Below, in pieces: positions 1 to 9,593 of a stretch of 64,000 nucleotides of DNA (within the stretch, counting starts at the first letter, position 1; each line of letters begins with the position of its first letter). This stretch comes from Amycolatopsis endophytica (lineage in GTDB: Bacteria; Actinomycetota; Actinomycetes; Mycobacteriales; Pseudonocardiaceae): positions 1 to 64,000 of the forward strand of contig NZ_JACCFK010000001.1 in the NCBI RefSeq assembly GCF_013410405.1, in the 5' to 3' direction. The notes under the pieces were generated by a model, which searched no databases, was not told the DNA's origin, and saw only the letters and a list, made by a program, of their open reading frames with translations. The position numbers and the translations under genes are program-made.

Positions 1-455
1 CTGCGCGGCGCCGGTGACGCTCATCTGTTGCCAGTTCGGCACGGCGAGCAGGTGCTCGTAGAACTGGGTGGCGGCGTAGCTGGGGTTGAGGATCTGCGCC
101 GGGGTGCCCCAGCCTTGCGAGGGCCGTTGCTGGAAGAGGCCGAGGCTGTCCCGGTCCCATAGTCGAGGTTGTGCAGCCGGGACTCCTGCATGGCCGCGGC
201 GATGGCGATCACCCACCCGTACTCGGGCACTCGCATCTGCTTGCCGACGGCGACGATGGTGGCGGCGTTGGCAAGCTGTTCGGGGTCATATCCCGCGACT
301 CCGGTCGCGGGGCTGGCACCGGCGGGAGCACAGTCAGCACCGCCACCGCTGGTGAACAGGGAGGCGACCACACCGGCGGCGGCCGCGCCGATCAGAACCG
401 GAATGAGCAGCACCACGGCCGCCGCGACCGCCGCCGTCTTGACTGAAGCGGACAC
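1..455 (-). pseudogene. Conjugation cell-wall hydrolase, N-terminal part, frameshifted and cut by the window edge
   Basis: A GTG start at 455 opens a protein with one N-terminal membrane anchor (residues about 7-33, Ala/Val/Leu rich). A lysozyme-like segment follows, containing the motif MQESRLHNLDYG near residues 91-102. After that motif the reading frame goes wrong. One base is missing in the CCC run at 156-158, and the protein continues sensibly (DSLGLFQQRPSQGWG and onward) in the neighbouring frame to the left edge. Proteins with this start in actinobacterial ICEs are bifunctional muralytic enzymes with a C-terminal NlpC/P60 or M23 domain, which would lie outside the window. It sits 8 bases after the apparent in-frame end of the relaxation gene and is the last visible gene of the transfer operon. 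It may be a decayed gene or a sequencing error. Confidence 0.7.
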
Positions 456-1485
456 CTGCGCGCCTACCGCTGTGGCGGGGGCGGCATCGGCGAGGGCGGA
501 GGCGGCACCGGGCCGGGCGCGGTGTCGTCCGCGGCGACCGGTGGCGGGAGGCCGGGCCAGGCGTCGGCGAGGCCGGCGAGTGTCCGTCGGCGCAACGGCC
601 CTCGGGGTCGAGGGGAAGCCAGACCTCGTCGGCGGGGCTCGGGTGTGCGGCGTCGGGGTCGAGCAGGGCGGCCGCCGCGGTCGCGACGGGCACGGTGTGC
701 GGCTCGGTCAGCTGAGCCTGAGCTCGGGCGAGTACCCGGCGGGCGTTGACCTCCCGGCGCGAGGTCGGCAGCCACACCAGCACTGGGGTGGTGATGCCGG
801 TGGCTTCCGCCAGGGCGGCGTAGCCGGACAGTTTCCCGGCAAGCTTGGCCAGGGGCTCGGTGCCGAAGTCGTACTCCAGGAACCACTCGATCTGCCGGTC
901 CCCCTGCTGCCACCGGCCGTAGGCGTCGGGCCGGACGAGGTCGCCGAAGTGACGGCTGCACCGTGTCTCGGACCACCAGGCCGTCAAGGCGCCCGGCTCG
1001 TGGCGTGCGCGGGCGACGAGGGTGGTGAACCACTCGTTCACCCCGACGGTGTGTGCGAGCCGCAGGCTGTGTGCGACGGCGAAGGCGCGGTCGTGCCGGT
1101 AGCCCATCTCCTTGACGTCCCGGCCGTCCTCAGCGGCGAGCACCGTGGCGCCGGCCGGGGCGAGCACGTAATGCATCGGCGCTGTCCCGACGGTGACGAA
1201 CGGCTGGAAGCGGTCCACCACGCCCCACAGGTAGAGCTCGCGCAGCCGCTGGCGTCCTGACCTGAAGCTGGGAAACGCGAGGGCGGTGACCTGGTGCGAG
1301 GTCAGGACCCGGTGCTCCCACAGCATCCGGGCGATCCATTTGTCCCGCGGCGTCAGCCGCACCGCCAGCGCAGCCTGGTGCTCGGCCGAATTCGCGACGC
1401 GCGGGCTCGGGCGAGCGGGCCTGTGTCCACGCAGCGCTCGCTGGGGAGTCGGGTTGGTGATCAAGGTCGCCTCCAACGAGGTCAA
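334..1485 (-). CDS. Replication-relaxation family protein with probable C-terminal frameshift
   Basis: The first 300 residues match the replication-relaxation (winged-helix) family found beside coupling proteins on actinobacterial plasmids and ICEs. There is a DNA-binding segment RDKWIARMLWEHRVLTSHQV near residues 46-65 and a nuclease-like middle part with WFLEYDFGTEPLAKLAGKLSGY. The open frame runs to 334, but its last 75 residues are Arg/Pro-rich nonsense that overlaps the next gene by 122 bases. Shifting one frame near 578-590 gives a more natural tail (LAGLADAWPGLPPP and onward) ending at a TAG at 464, just before the hydrolase start. I infer a one-base indel there. The start is a TTG at 1485, 11 bases after the coupling-protein stop. 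The role is probably DNA relaxation or processing for transfer; this is inferred from the family. Confidence 0.7.
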   Translation of the reverse strand: MTSLEATLITNPTPQRALRGHRPARPSPRVANSAEHQAALAVRLTPRDKWIARMLWEHRVLTSHQVTALAFPSFRSGRQRLRELYLWGVVDRFQPFVTVGTAPMHYVLAPAGATVLAAEDGRDVKEMGYRHDRAFAVAHSLRLAHTVGVNEWFTTLVARARHEPGALTAWWSETRCSRHFGDLVRPDAYGRWQQGDRQIEWFLEYDFGTEPLAKLAGKLSGYAALAEATGITTPVLVWLPTSRREVNARRVLARAQAQLTEPHTVPVATAAAALLDPDAAHPSPADEVWLPLDPEGRCADGHSPASPTPGPASRHRSPRTTPRPARCRLRPRRCRPRHSGRRAGVRFSQDGGGRGGRGAAHSGSDRRGRRRCGRLPVHQRWRC

Positions 1486-1496
1486 GTTGGATGGGT

Positions 1497-4061
1497 TCAG
1501 CTGCGCCGCCGGGGATCAGCGCTGTGTGCGCCGGTGACTCGCTCGGTGCGGTTGGCGGGTGCCGCGCTGCCCGGCGACCTACCGCTCAGCCTCGTGGTGC
1601 CGAGCCTGGTGACGGGCGTGGCGCGACGAGCGGCGGCGCGGATTGCGCGTGCGCGACCGGGAACCGGTGGCGGGAGCGGCAGGGTGCGAAGGGTGAACGG
1701 CTGTGCCTCTTCGCCGTTCAGGACGAGTCGGGCGGCGGCGTGGTAGGCGCCGAGGTGGGCCAGGTCGTGGTCAGATAGCCGTGGCGCGGTGTGGCGGGCC
1801 AGCTCACGTGCGTCTTCGGGCGAGGCGTTGAAGAAGATCTTGCTGCGTGCGTTGGTCGAGATACCTTCGCGGAGTTCGCGGGGAAGCTGGCCGAGGTGCT
1901 GGTGCGCCAGCGTCATCGAGGTTCGGAACCCGCGGGCCTCGGCGAGCATGTCCTCGATCGGATAGGGCAGGTTGAGGAAGTTGTGGCACTCGTCGATCAC
2001 CAGGCTCGCGTCCCTGCGACGACGCTGAGGGATGCGCGCGCGGCCGGTGATCGCCTGCCAGGTGCGCGCCACGACCAGCGACCCGACCAACCGGGTGGTC
2101 TCCTCCCCCAATGAGCCCTTCGGGATTCGCACCAAACAGATGCCACCATCGAGCACTTGGTCGAGGTCGACTGTGGAGTGTCCTCCCGCGATGGCGGCGC
2201 GGACGAAGGGGCGCAGCAGGAAGGCGCGGAGCTTGTTCATCAACGGGCTGATGACCTGCGAGCGGGCCGAGTCGGTGAGCTCCTCATACCAGGACCAGAA
2301 GCCACGTAGGACCGGATCGGTGATGCCGGCGGTGACGCGGCTGCGGAAGGCTTCGTCGGCCAGCAGTTTCGGCAGGTCCGCGAGGGTGGCGACGCCTTCC
2401 TGGGACCGGAGGGTCAGGCAGGCCGCGCGCATCACGTCGTCGGTGCGCGGGCCCCAGAACGCTGAGTAGACCCGGCGGAACACGGAGACGAGGTTGTCCA
2501 CCATCAGGTCGGTTTCGCCGCCGTCCAGCGGGTTGAGGCATGGTGGGCGGACCTTGCTGTCGGCGTCGAAGAGCACGACCCGGTCGGCCGCGGAGCGGGG
2601 TAGCCGGGACAGGACGTCGGTGACGAGATCGCCTTTGGGATCGATCAGGACGGTTCCGCGGCCGGCCTCGGCGTCGGCCAGGACGATCGTGCCAGCAAGG
2701 TCGATTTGCCGGAGCCGGTCGCGCCTAGGCACGTGCAGATGGTTGTCGGGCGTCGGGGACTCGCAGGGCGACGGGCCGTTCGTGCGCGTGTGTCGTGACG
2801 CCGAGCGGTTTGGCTTCGGGCCCTGGGACGGCGATGCCAGGTGGAGGCGCAATGGCGCGGGCCCCGGCGCGCTGCAGCCCCGGGATGGCCTCGTCGGTCG
2901 GAGGTGGGCTATCGCGGCCAGCTCAGGCACCGACAGCAGGTCGCCCCGCGCCAGAAAGCCGGGAGCCGATCACCTGCTCGGGGCGGCGAAGGCGGTGTCG
3001 CGTGTAGTGGTTGTGCTCGGTGTAGGAGGCGAACGATGCGGCGAGGGCGTGTGCGCGCCCGCGGGCGACCTCTCGGGCTGCGCTGACAGCGTCGGCGTCG
3101 GCACTTGAGGGGAGGATGGTGGCGACGGCGTAGCGGACGACGTCTCGAACTGGCTGCCGCGCTGCTTGGCGACGATGCCCGTTTTGTGCCGCGTACTCGA
3201 GCGAGGTTTGCGGGTCGCTATGCAGAGCACCGGTCTTCGTGCGGTGCAGCGTCGTGCGGCGGGTTCGTGACATCCAGGGGTGACCGCGTCCAGCAGGCGG
3301 CCGACCAGCCCGCACCGAACTGCCGGTGTGGACCTGCCGGGCGGCGCGGCGGGCTCGTTGGACGCGGCGGCCGGTGACCGGGCGGGCCAGGACCTGCACG
3401 CAGGCGTGCTCGTTGCGACCCAGTCCGACCGGCGCGCCGATCAGCGCGCGGATCGGGTCGGCCTCGAAGGCCGTGCGAATAGGCAGTGCCTCCGACCGCG
3501 CGAGCCGCAGCTCGCCGCCGACTACGAGCCGCCGCTCGCCGTCGCGGGAGCTGGCAGTGGCGGCTCAGCAGGCCGCACCTGGGTGTGGGCGCCGGGCCAC
3601 GTGGCCTCGAGGGCGCGCTCGACGAGGCCGGGTGGGATGGCGCCGGGCACCCACAACCGGATCGCAACCCCTGCCTCGGAGAACACGTACTCGCAGGCCA
3701 CGTGCGGTTGTCCGGTGAGCGCCCGTCGCCAGCCGGGCCGCAGAAGGCCCACGAGGTTGGACCACAGCGCGGCGCCGCCGGCTGGATCGACGGTGGGAGG
3801 GGCGAGCACGGTGACTTGACGTGCGTCGGCGACGAGTCGCTCGTGGCACCGTCGCGCCCACCACCTTCGCCCGGCGAAGAGCGTCGCGATAAGCACGGCG
3901 AGCACCGGCACGGCGATCGGGCCTTCATCCACGGCGAGATCGCGGAGTCGGCTCAGCAACGCGACCAACGCACCAGCAGGGTCACGCAGGTAGTTCTCTA
4001 GCCAATCGGCGGAAGCGGAACGTATCCACATAGGACGCGTCTCCCAGTGATCAAGGGGCAT
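1497..4061 (-). pseudogene. VirD4/TraD-like coupling protein, multiply frameshifted
   Basis: This would be an approximately 850-residue coupling ATPase that brings the relaxosome to the secretion channel. Its parts lie in different frames. Residues 1-179 (ATG at 4061, one membrane segment near residues 48-65) end at a false stop at 3522. The next section continues in another frame through 3399-2923. The C-terminal 400 residues run from about 2740 to 1497, with DPKGDL, ASLVIDECHNFL (Walker B) and a TraG-like tail. The Walker A loop can be read as LGATGSGKSTLL only in a third frame at about 2698-2735, so an extra base before it and a missing base after it destroy the P-loop in the main frame. 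At least four indels are needed to restore one protein. The ATG overlaps the VirB4 stop by 11 bases. It is probably non-functional unless the indels are sequencing errors. Confidence 0.75.
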
Positions 4062-5916
4062 CGAGGCTGATTTCCTCGCCCTCGACGGGCTGAGGACCGA
4101 GGTCGACGAACGCGGCAGCCTGGTCGTCGTCTTGCTCGGCGAGTTCGACCGGATCGCTGGTGATCAGGTAGTGCTCGGTCGGCGACGCCATGCTCTGGAA
4201 GGCCACGCGCTGGGTTCCGGTCGACAGCAGTCCCTGGCCGCGGTCGGCTGCGAGCAGGAACTGGCGTTCTCCGGCGGAGAGGGTGAAGGTGCGGGCGATC
4301 TCGTCGATGGCTTGCGGGGCCTGCCGGAGCAGGATCTGGGTGGCCGCGTTGGCCACGACGGCTTTGCCGAGGTCGGTGCCGAGGACGTCGTCGACGTCCT
4401 GGGTCGCCACTGTCAGACCGGCCCAGTACTTGCGGAAGGCTTTCGCCGAACGGAACAAGAACTCGGCACCGGCCTTGTCTTGCAGCAAAAGCCATGCCTC
4501 GTCCACCGCCACCATCCGCGGCCGGCGGATCGCGGGGTTCGACACTCGCCGCCAGATGACGTCGAGCGTGAGCAGCGTGCCGATCGCTTTCAGCTCGTCG
4601 GGCAGGTCGCGGAGGCTGAACACCACGAGCTGTCCCTCGGGTTGAACGGTGCTGGGCCCGTCGAAGAGCTGCTTGAACGCGCCCTCGACGAACGGATGCA
4701 ACCGCGCGGCGAGCTCGCGGCCGGCACCGTCACCGGAGCTAGCGAGCTTTTCTCGCAGTGTGCGCAGCTCGGGTGAGGGTCGGGTCCAGGTGCGGGGATC
4801 GGTGGTGATGCCCACGCTCTGGTAGGTCGCGGCGATCGCGCGGTCCAGCGCGGCCCGCTCGGCTGCCGACGGTTCACCGCCGAGAAGAACTTCGATCGCG
4901 GTGTGCAGGAACAGGCTGCGCCGAACGAGCGCGTCCTTCGGTGCGGTGCGTCGTCCGTCCGGCCGCGTGTGGATGGGCAAATCGAACGGGTTGAGCCGAA
5001 CTCCGGGCACGCCGAGGTGGACGTTGGTTCCCCCGACGGCGGCCGCGAGCCGGGCATACTCGTCCTCCGGATCGACAACGGCGACCTCGATCCCGCGGTA
5101 CAGCGAACGCAGCAGCTCCAACTTGACCAGGTATGACTTCCCCGCGCCCGAGCGGCCAAGGATGACCGAGTTGTGGTTGTGCATGCCCTCGCCGAAGCGG
5201 TCCCAGTGGACCAGCCCCTGGGAGCCGATGTTGTACCCGTAGAGCACCCCGGCCGGTGCCGCGACCGAGGTCGGATCAGGCGCGGGCAGGTCCGGGCTGG
5301 TGAACGGGAACGCGGCCGACAACGCTGCGGTGTCGAAGGTGCGGCGCATGCCGATCAGGTCCAGGCTCAGCGGCAAGGTCGACACCCACCCCTGGAGGCT
5401 GCGGTAGGTGGTGTGCTTGGCGTCCAGCAGCAGGCTGGCGCACAGTGACCGCAGTGCCGCGACTTCCTCGGCGAGAGCGCGTTGGGTGGTGGCGTGGATG
5501 GTCAGGTACAGCCCGACGCGGAACAGCTTGCCCTCGCCTCGGGCGACGCGGGAGGACAGGTCGTAGGCGTCTTCGGTGGCGGCCTCGACGTGGGGGTCGA
5601 ACAGCCGGCCGTGCTCGGCGGTGTGGCGTCGGCCGGCCTCGAGCTTGGCGAGCTGCTTCTTCAACCGGGCGGCGGCGGTGGCAGGGTCGATCGGCTCGAC
5701 GTGCACGGAGACGTCCAAGCGGCCGGGGTAGGTCAGCAGCGGAGCCAGCCAGCCGGGGTGCACCTCGCGCGGGTAGCCGATGACCGCGAAGCTGGCGACC
5801 CATTCGCCGCCGACCTCCAGGTGCCGCGCCCCCACCGACAGGGCGTCCGGCGTGAATGCGGCTGCGGCCGGGGAGGCCGGTTGGCCAGGCCGACGGTGGT
5901 GGCTGCGATGGCGCAT
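4051..5916 (-). CDS. VirB4-like conjugation ATPase
   Basis: This is a 621-residue secretion ATPase of the VirB4/TraC type (SCO6880-like subgroup of Gram-positive elements). It is expected to power the type IV channel at the inner face of the membrane. Walker A is GRSGAGKS at residues 254-261. Walker B is VAVDEAW at 469-475, followed by a region with ATQDVDDVLGTDLGKAVVANAATQILLRQ that fits the conserved C-terminal ATPase motifs. The N-terminal 200 residues form the usual non-catalytic domain. I chose the ATG at 5916 (MRHRSHHRR) over an upstream in-frame start because it makes an ATGA overlap with the stop of the PrgI-like gene. The frame is intact, unlike the coupling protein downstream. Confidence 0.92.
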   Translation of the reverse strand: MRHRSHHRRPGQPASPAAAAFTPDALSVGARHLEVGGEWVASFAVIGYPREVHPGWLAPLLTYPGRLDVSVHVEPIDPATAAARLKKQLAKLEAGRRHTAEHGRLFDPHVEAATEDAYDLSSRVARGEGKLFRVGLYLTIHATTQRALAEEVAALRSLCASLLLDAKHTTYRSLQGWVSTLPLSLDLIGMRRTFDTAALSAAFPFTSPDLPAPDPTSVAAPAGVLYGYNIGSQGLVHWDRFGEGMHNHNSVILGRSGAGKSYLVKLELLRSLYRGIEVAVVDPEDEYARLAAAVGGTNVHLGVPGVRLNPFDLPIHTRPDGRRTAPKDALVRRSLFLHTAIEVLLGGEPSAAERAALDRAIAATYQSVGITTDPRTWTRPSPELRTLREKLASSGDGAGRELAARLHPFVEGAFKQLFDGPSTVQPEGQLVVFSLRDLPDELKAIGTLLTLDVIWRRVSNPAIRRPRMVAVDEAWLLLQDKAGAEFLFRSAKAFRKYWAGLTVATQDVDDVLGTDLGKAVVANAATQILLRQAPQAIDEIARTFTLSAGERQFLLAADRGQGLLSTGTQRVAFQSMASPTEHYLITSDPVELAEQDDDQAAAFVDLGPQPVEGEEISLDAP

Positions 5917-7079
5917 CAGAACTGCTCCTCTCGCTCGTCCTCGTAGTCCCAGTCGTCCTCGCCCCACGCGGGCTCGTCCTCTGCACGTGCATCCGCACGC
6001 CACCGGGCGGCGTCGTCATCCGCCGGGTCCGAAGCGGTAGTGATGACCTCATCCGCGCCGGCGAGCCCGGCTGATGGGGGCAAGAGGCTGTCGGGGTTGC
6101 ACGCCGAGGCCAGGACCGCGGTGGCCTGCCCCGCGTCGAGCGGGGTCACCGTGATCCCGGCTGGGGACAGCAGCTCCACGGCTTCGGTGAGGCGGCGCAC
6201 CAGGCGTGACTCGGCCGCTCGTCGTGCGGCGGCGTCGGCCTGGCCGGGCGTCCGGTTGCGGCGGCCCTGCAGAGCGGCCAGCGCCCCAGGGCCGCCGAGT
6301 CCGTCAGGAGGGTCGGCTGCGGCGAGCGGTTCCCGCAGCACGAGCAGCACCTGCCGTCGCAGCAGATCGGACTCCTGCCCGAGCTGGACCAGGTAGTCGG
6401 CGTGCTCGACCGCGGCCGCTTCCAACGCCGGGTGCGGCAGGCCACCCGCGCGCTCGCGCAGCTCGGCGATCTGAGCGGAGAGGTCGAGACGCTCGGTGCG
6501 CACCAGCACCTGGACCGGGGCGGTCAGTGAGTGCAGGTAGCGCCCGAACGAGGCGACCAGTGCCTCCTGCTCGGCCGGTGTCCGGAGCGCGAAGTTCACC
6601 GTGCTCGCGACGGCGACGACCGTCAACCCGTCCGGGCCCAGGTCCACCACGCCGGTCTCCGTGACTGCCTCAGCCGGCAGGCGCAGCGCGGTCGGGGAGA
6701 CGGGTTCAGCCTCGGACGCTGGCCCGCGGCGGCCGGCTCCCTGGTCCGCGTTCGCGGTGAGCCACGCGGGCGCCGGACGGACGCCTTCCGGCGCGGCGAC
6801 GCGGTGTCGCGGAGCGATCCGCTGGCGGATCGCGGCGATCAGGAGCTTGTCCAGCGGGACACCGTCGCGCTTGCCCAGGGCGAGCATCACCGACGCCGCG
6901 CCGACCGGAACCGCGAAGGCGGCGAAGAGCGGGATCGGCAGGAACGCGCGCGTGACGAGCCACACCAGGTACAGCGCCGCTCCGGCCGCGGCGAGGATGC
7001 CCAGCTGGCGCGCGGTGAGCGGGCCGAGCACGCGGTCGTGCATGTCGACGTCGGCGGGAATGCGAACGGGTTCGGTCAT
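5916..7079 (-). CDS. PrgI-family (VirB3-like) conjugation protein
   Basis: This 387-residue protein begins MTEPVRIPADVDMHDRVLGPLTARQ, the typical PrgI-family start. Two membrane helices follow at about residues 25-45 and 48-67, then a soluble domain of some 300 residues that is Ala/Leu/Glu rich. In Gram-positive conjugation systems PrgI-like proteins take the place of VirB3 and usually sit directly upstream of the VirB4 gene, as here (ATGA overlap at 5916-5918). Its own ATG at 7079 overlaps the stop of the TrbL-like gene by 4 bases, so the three genes are translationally coupled. The long soluble extension resembles the fused SCO6880-like form. The function is inferred from family and position. 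Confidence 0.85.
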   Translation of the reverse strand: MTEPVRIPADVDMHDRVLGPLTARQLGILAAAGAALYLVWLVTRAFLPIPLFAAFAVPVGAASVMLALGKRDGVPLDKLLIAAIRQRIAPRHRVAAPEGVRPAPAWLTANADQGAGRRGPASEAEPVSPTALRLPAEAVTETGVVDLGPDGLTVVAVASTVNFALRTPAEQEALVASFGRYLHSLTAPVQVLVRTERLDLSAQIAELRERAGGLPHPALEAAAVEHADYLVQLGQESDLLRRQVLLVLREPLAAADPPDGLGGPGALAALQGRRNRTPGQADAAARRAAESRLVRRLTEAVELLSPAGITVTPLDAGQATAVLASACNPDSLLPPSAGLAGADEVITTASDPADDDAARWRADARAEDEPAWGEDDWDYEDEREEQF

Positions 7080-9217
7080 GACGTGCTACCTCCTGGCTTG
7101 CGCCGTCGCACGTTCGTCGGCGGTGGCGGGGTCACGCGCGGGGGCGGCGTCTTGGCGGGCTTGGGCAGGTCGAGCGGGAGTCGCAACTGCCGTCCGGCCT
7201 TCGGTGCACGTGGCTTGGGCGGTGGTGGCGGCGCGGGCTTGGGCGGCACGTGTTTCAGGCCGTCCAGGGGCAGCGGGTACTGACCGGACCGGGTCGGTCG
7301 GTTGCCCTCGTAGGGGTCAAAGGGCAGCGGCGGCTGGATCACGCGCCGGCCGGTTCCGCGACGAGCGGGAGGCGGTGGCGGGCTCGCCGGCCGAGGCACC
7401 TTGCGCAGTCCGTCCAGCGGCAGTGGGTACTGGCCGGACCGGAGCGGCCGGTTGCCCTGGTAGGGGTCGAACGGCAGCTCGAGTTGTTTCCCGGTGCGCC
7501 CGCGAGGCGCCCGTCGACCGCTCGTTCCCGCAGCTCCCGTGGCCGCTGAAGGTGGCGCTGCGCGCGGAACGTCGAAGGGCAGGCGGTACTGCCCGTCGCG
7601 GCCGAGCACCGGCTTGTTTTCGGGCCAGTCATCGCCCAGCGGCAGCGCCAGTTGACGACCGGGATTGCGCGGTGGTGGTTTCGGCTCCGGAGTGTTCTTC
7701 GGTGTGGGCTTGGGCCGGGTCCGGCGCAGGCCCGGCAGCGGCAACACGTACTGCCCGCCCGCGGTGGTCCTCGGCTCCGCTGAGCGCGTGGACGAGCTGC
7801 CAAGGCTGTTGCCACCGCCGGTAGCTCGGGGCCTCCGGGGCTTTCCGCCGCCCCCGCCCAGAAGCCCGAACGTCTTGTAGGCGAGGAAGCCCCGGACGAG
7901 CGATCCGATCAGGCTGCGGCCGCCTCCACCGCGGATCGAGCCCAGGATCCAGAACGGGATTTTGAGCAGGATGTACATCAGCGCGAGAGCGACGAGCAGG
8001 TTGATGAGCCCGGAGGCGGTCGGCCCGAACACGGTGAATCCGCCGGGGGTGAAGAACACCTTCAACGCGGTGATCAGGGTCAGGCTCTGGCCGAGCTGGA
8101 TCGCGAGGCAGCCGCCGTAGGCTTTCCACCACCAGTAGGCGATGCCCTCGGTCTGCGGCAGGGCGTGGAACATCAGCGCCAGCGGCGCGGCGACGATGAG
8201 GATGATCGTCAACGCGACTCGCACGACGTAGGTCACCAGCAGCGCGACGAGCAAACCGGCCAGGACGAGTCCGATGAAGATGATCCACATGCCGCCTTTG
8301 AGTGAGCCCATGACGAGGTCGCGCAGAGCCACGCCGGCGGCACTCGCGTCGAGCCCGCCGCCCATGATGGCGGCGACGAGGGCGTTGGCGATCTGGATGC
8401 CCTTGGTGGCCACCCACAGGCTCAACGCACCGGCCAGGAACCCCACCACGAGGCGCGGCGCGATCTCCTTGGCCGAGTGCCGGGTCTGGACGGTCTGGTA
8501 GCCCATCACGATGACACCCGCGATGAGAATCAGCAGGGCGTAGGAGACGAGCAGGATCTGCCAGGAGTTGTCCCACAGCTCACCCACCCGCGGCAGCGAG
8601 TCCGGCGTCGGGGTGGTCAGCAGCGTCTTGGACAGCAGTTCGAGCAGCGGGTTGAGCGCGCTCTCGACGATGCCGCGGAAGAACCGGTCGATCACGTCGG
8701 TGATGCAGGCGCCGATGTTCGTGAGGCCGCAGTCGTCGCCGGTCTCCTCGTCCGGAACGGGCTGTTCGGCACCGGGCGCCGTGGGCGGTGTGCTGGTGCC
8801 GGGCTGCGGGATGCAGCCCTCACCCGTGCACGGCGGAGCGGTCGAAGTCGGCGACGGAGGGCACCCGTCCTGCAGTGAACCGGGGAAACAGGTGACCGAG
8901 GTCGGCGCCCCCGTCGGCAGTGGCAGGGGCACCTCGGGCAGCGACGGTGCTGTGGTCGGCGCAGGCCGCGAGCACAGCGGCAATCCGGGCTCACATGGCT
9001 CGACAGTCGGAAGCGGCAGTGGTTGCGCGGCAGCCGGCGGCGCCATCGACGAGCCGGGGTTGAGCGCAGCGACGGCAAGCGTGCCACCGAACAGAACGAC
9101 GAGGCTCACCGCCAGCCCCACCAGCGCCCGGCCACGAGTCAGCTTGGGTAACCGCACCTTCCGGCGTGATGGCGGAGCGGTGAGTGCTCGACCGTCCGGC
9201 GTGTTCGAGGGGCGCAT
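7076..9217 (-). CDS. VirB6/TrbL-like polytopic membrane protein with repetitive Pro-rich tail
   Basis: This 713-residue protein starts at the ATG at 9217 (MRPSNTPD); longer in-frame starts would run into the upstream gene. A short basic N-terminus is followed by one anchor (residues about 30-50) and a Pro/Thr-rich extracytoplasmic linker. A central block of about six membrane helices (roughly 200-470) resembles the TrbL/VirB6 channel component. The last 220 residues are a Pro/Arg-rich tail with recurring motifs of the form GRQLxLPLD and SGQYPLPLDGL. The tail lies after the last helix, probably in the cytoplasm or at the channel face. Its stop overlaps the next start by 4 bases. Confidence 0.87.
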   Translation of the reverse strand: MRPSNTPDGRALTAPPSRRKVRLPKLTRGRALVGLAVSLVVLFGGTLAVAALNPGSSMAPPAAAQPLPLPTVEPCEPGLPLCSRPAPTTAPSLPEVPLPLPTGAPTSVTCFPGSLQDGCPPSPTSTAPPCTGEGCIPQPGTSTPPTAPGAEQPVPDEETGDDCGLTNIGACITDVIDRFFRGIVESALNPLLELLSKTLLTTPTPDSLPRVGELWDNSWQILLVSYALLILIAGVIVMGYQTVQTRHSAKEIAPRLVVGFLAGALSLWVATKGIQIANALVAAIMGGGLDASAAGVALRDLVMGSLKGGMWIIFIGLVLAGLLVALLVTYVVRVALTIILIVAAPLALMFHALPQTEGIAYWWWKAYGGCLAIQLGQSLTLITALKVFFTPGGFTVFGPTASGLINLLVALALMYILLKIPFWILGSIRGGGGRSLIGSLVRGFLAYKTFGLLGGGGGKPRRPRATGGGNSLGSSSTRSAEPRTTAGGQYVLPLPGLRRTRPKPTPKNTPEPKPPPRNPGRQLALPLGDDWPENKPVLGRDGQYRLPFDVPRAAPPSAATGAAGTSGRRAPRGRTGKQLELPFDPYQGNRPLRSGQYPLPLDGLRKVPRPASPPPPPARRGTGRRVIQPPLPFDPYEGNRPTRSGQYPLPLDGLKHVPPKPAPPPPPKPRAPKAGRQLRLPLDLPKPAKTPPPRVTPPPPTNVRRRKPGGSTS
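7261..7480 (-). repeat. Two 70-bp imperfect direct repeats 150 bp apart in the TrbL-like tail
   Basis: Positions 7261-7330 and 7411-7480 are about 85-90% identical by eye and exactly 150 bases (50 codons) apart. Both encode a module of the form NRPxRSGQYPLPLDGL followed by a Pro-rich spacer. Shorter relatives of the module lie at about 7570-7640 and 7150-7190. The spacing is a multiple of three, so the copies look like an in-frame tandem duplication of a peptide module. Confidence 0.8.
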
Positions 9218-9221
9218 CGCG

Positions 9222-9593
9222 TCAAGCCCCCACGATGCCTTTGAGCACCTCGACGACCAGCGGGGCGAGCGCGGCCAGAACGTAGCCGATGCCGGCGGCC
9301 TTGAACGCCTCCTTCGCCTTCTCCTGCTCCCCCGGGTCGCCGCCGCCGAACACGCGCCGGACACCGCCGATGGTGAGGAACACCGTCGCCAGCCCGGCGA
9401 GGATGCCCATCAGCCAGTTGCGGATGTTGTTGAGGACTTCCTCGACGCTGCCCGCGAGCGCGAGCACCACGGTGTCCCCGCGGGCGCTCGCACCAGAGGT
9501 CAGCAGGGCGAGCACGACGAGTTCGGCCAGCAGCAGCGCCCGGCGGCGCCAGTGGTGCGTGCGCGGCAGGCGAGGGGTTCGGGTCAGGCGCAT
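9222..9593 (-). CDS. Small pilin-like (TrbC/VirB2-type) membrane protein
   Basis: This 123-residue protein starts at the ATG at 9593. A basic N-terminus (residues 1-18) precedes a hydrophobic segment ending in GASARGD, which may be a signal peptide cleaved near residue 38. Two further hydrophobic helices follow at about 60-78 and 98-122, separated by a Gly/Glu/Lys loop (FGGGDPGEQEKAKEAFK). Size, two-helix layout and position directly before the TrbL-like gene fit the TrbC/VirB2 pilin family of Gram-positive elements. No longer homology is visible by eye. The start lies 10 bases inside the end of the sigma-like gene, so translation is probably coupled. Confidence 0.75.
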   Translation of the reverse strand: MRLTRTPRLPRTHHWRRRALLLAELVVLALLTSGASARGDTVVLALAGSVEEVLNNIRNWLMGILAGLATVFLTIGGVRRVFGGGDPGEQEKAKEAFKAAGIGYVLAALAPLVVEVLKGIVGA

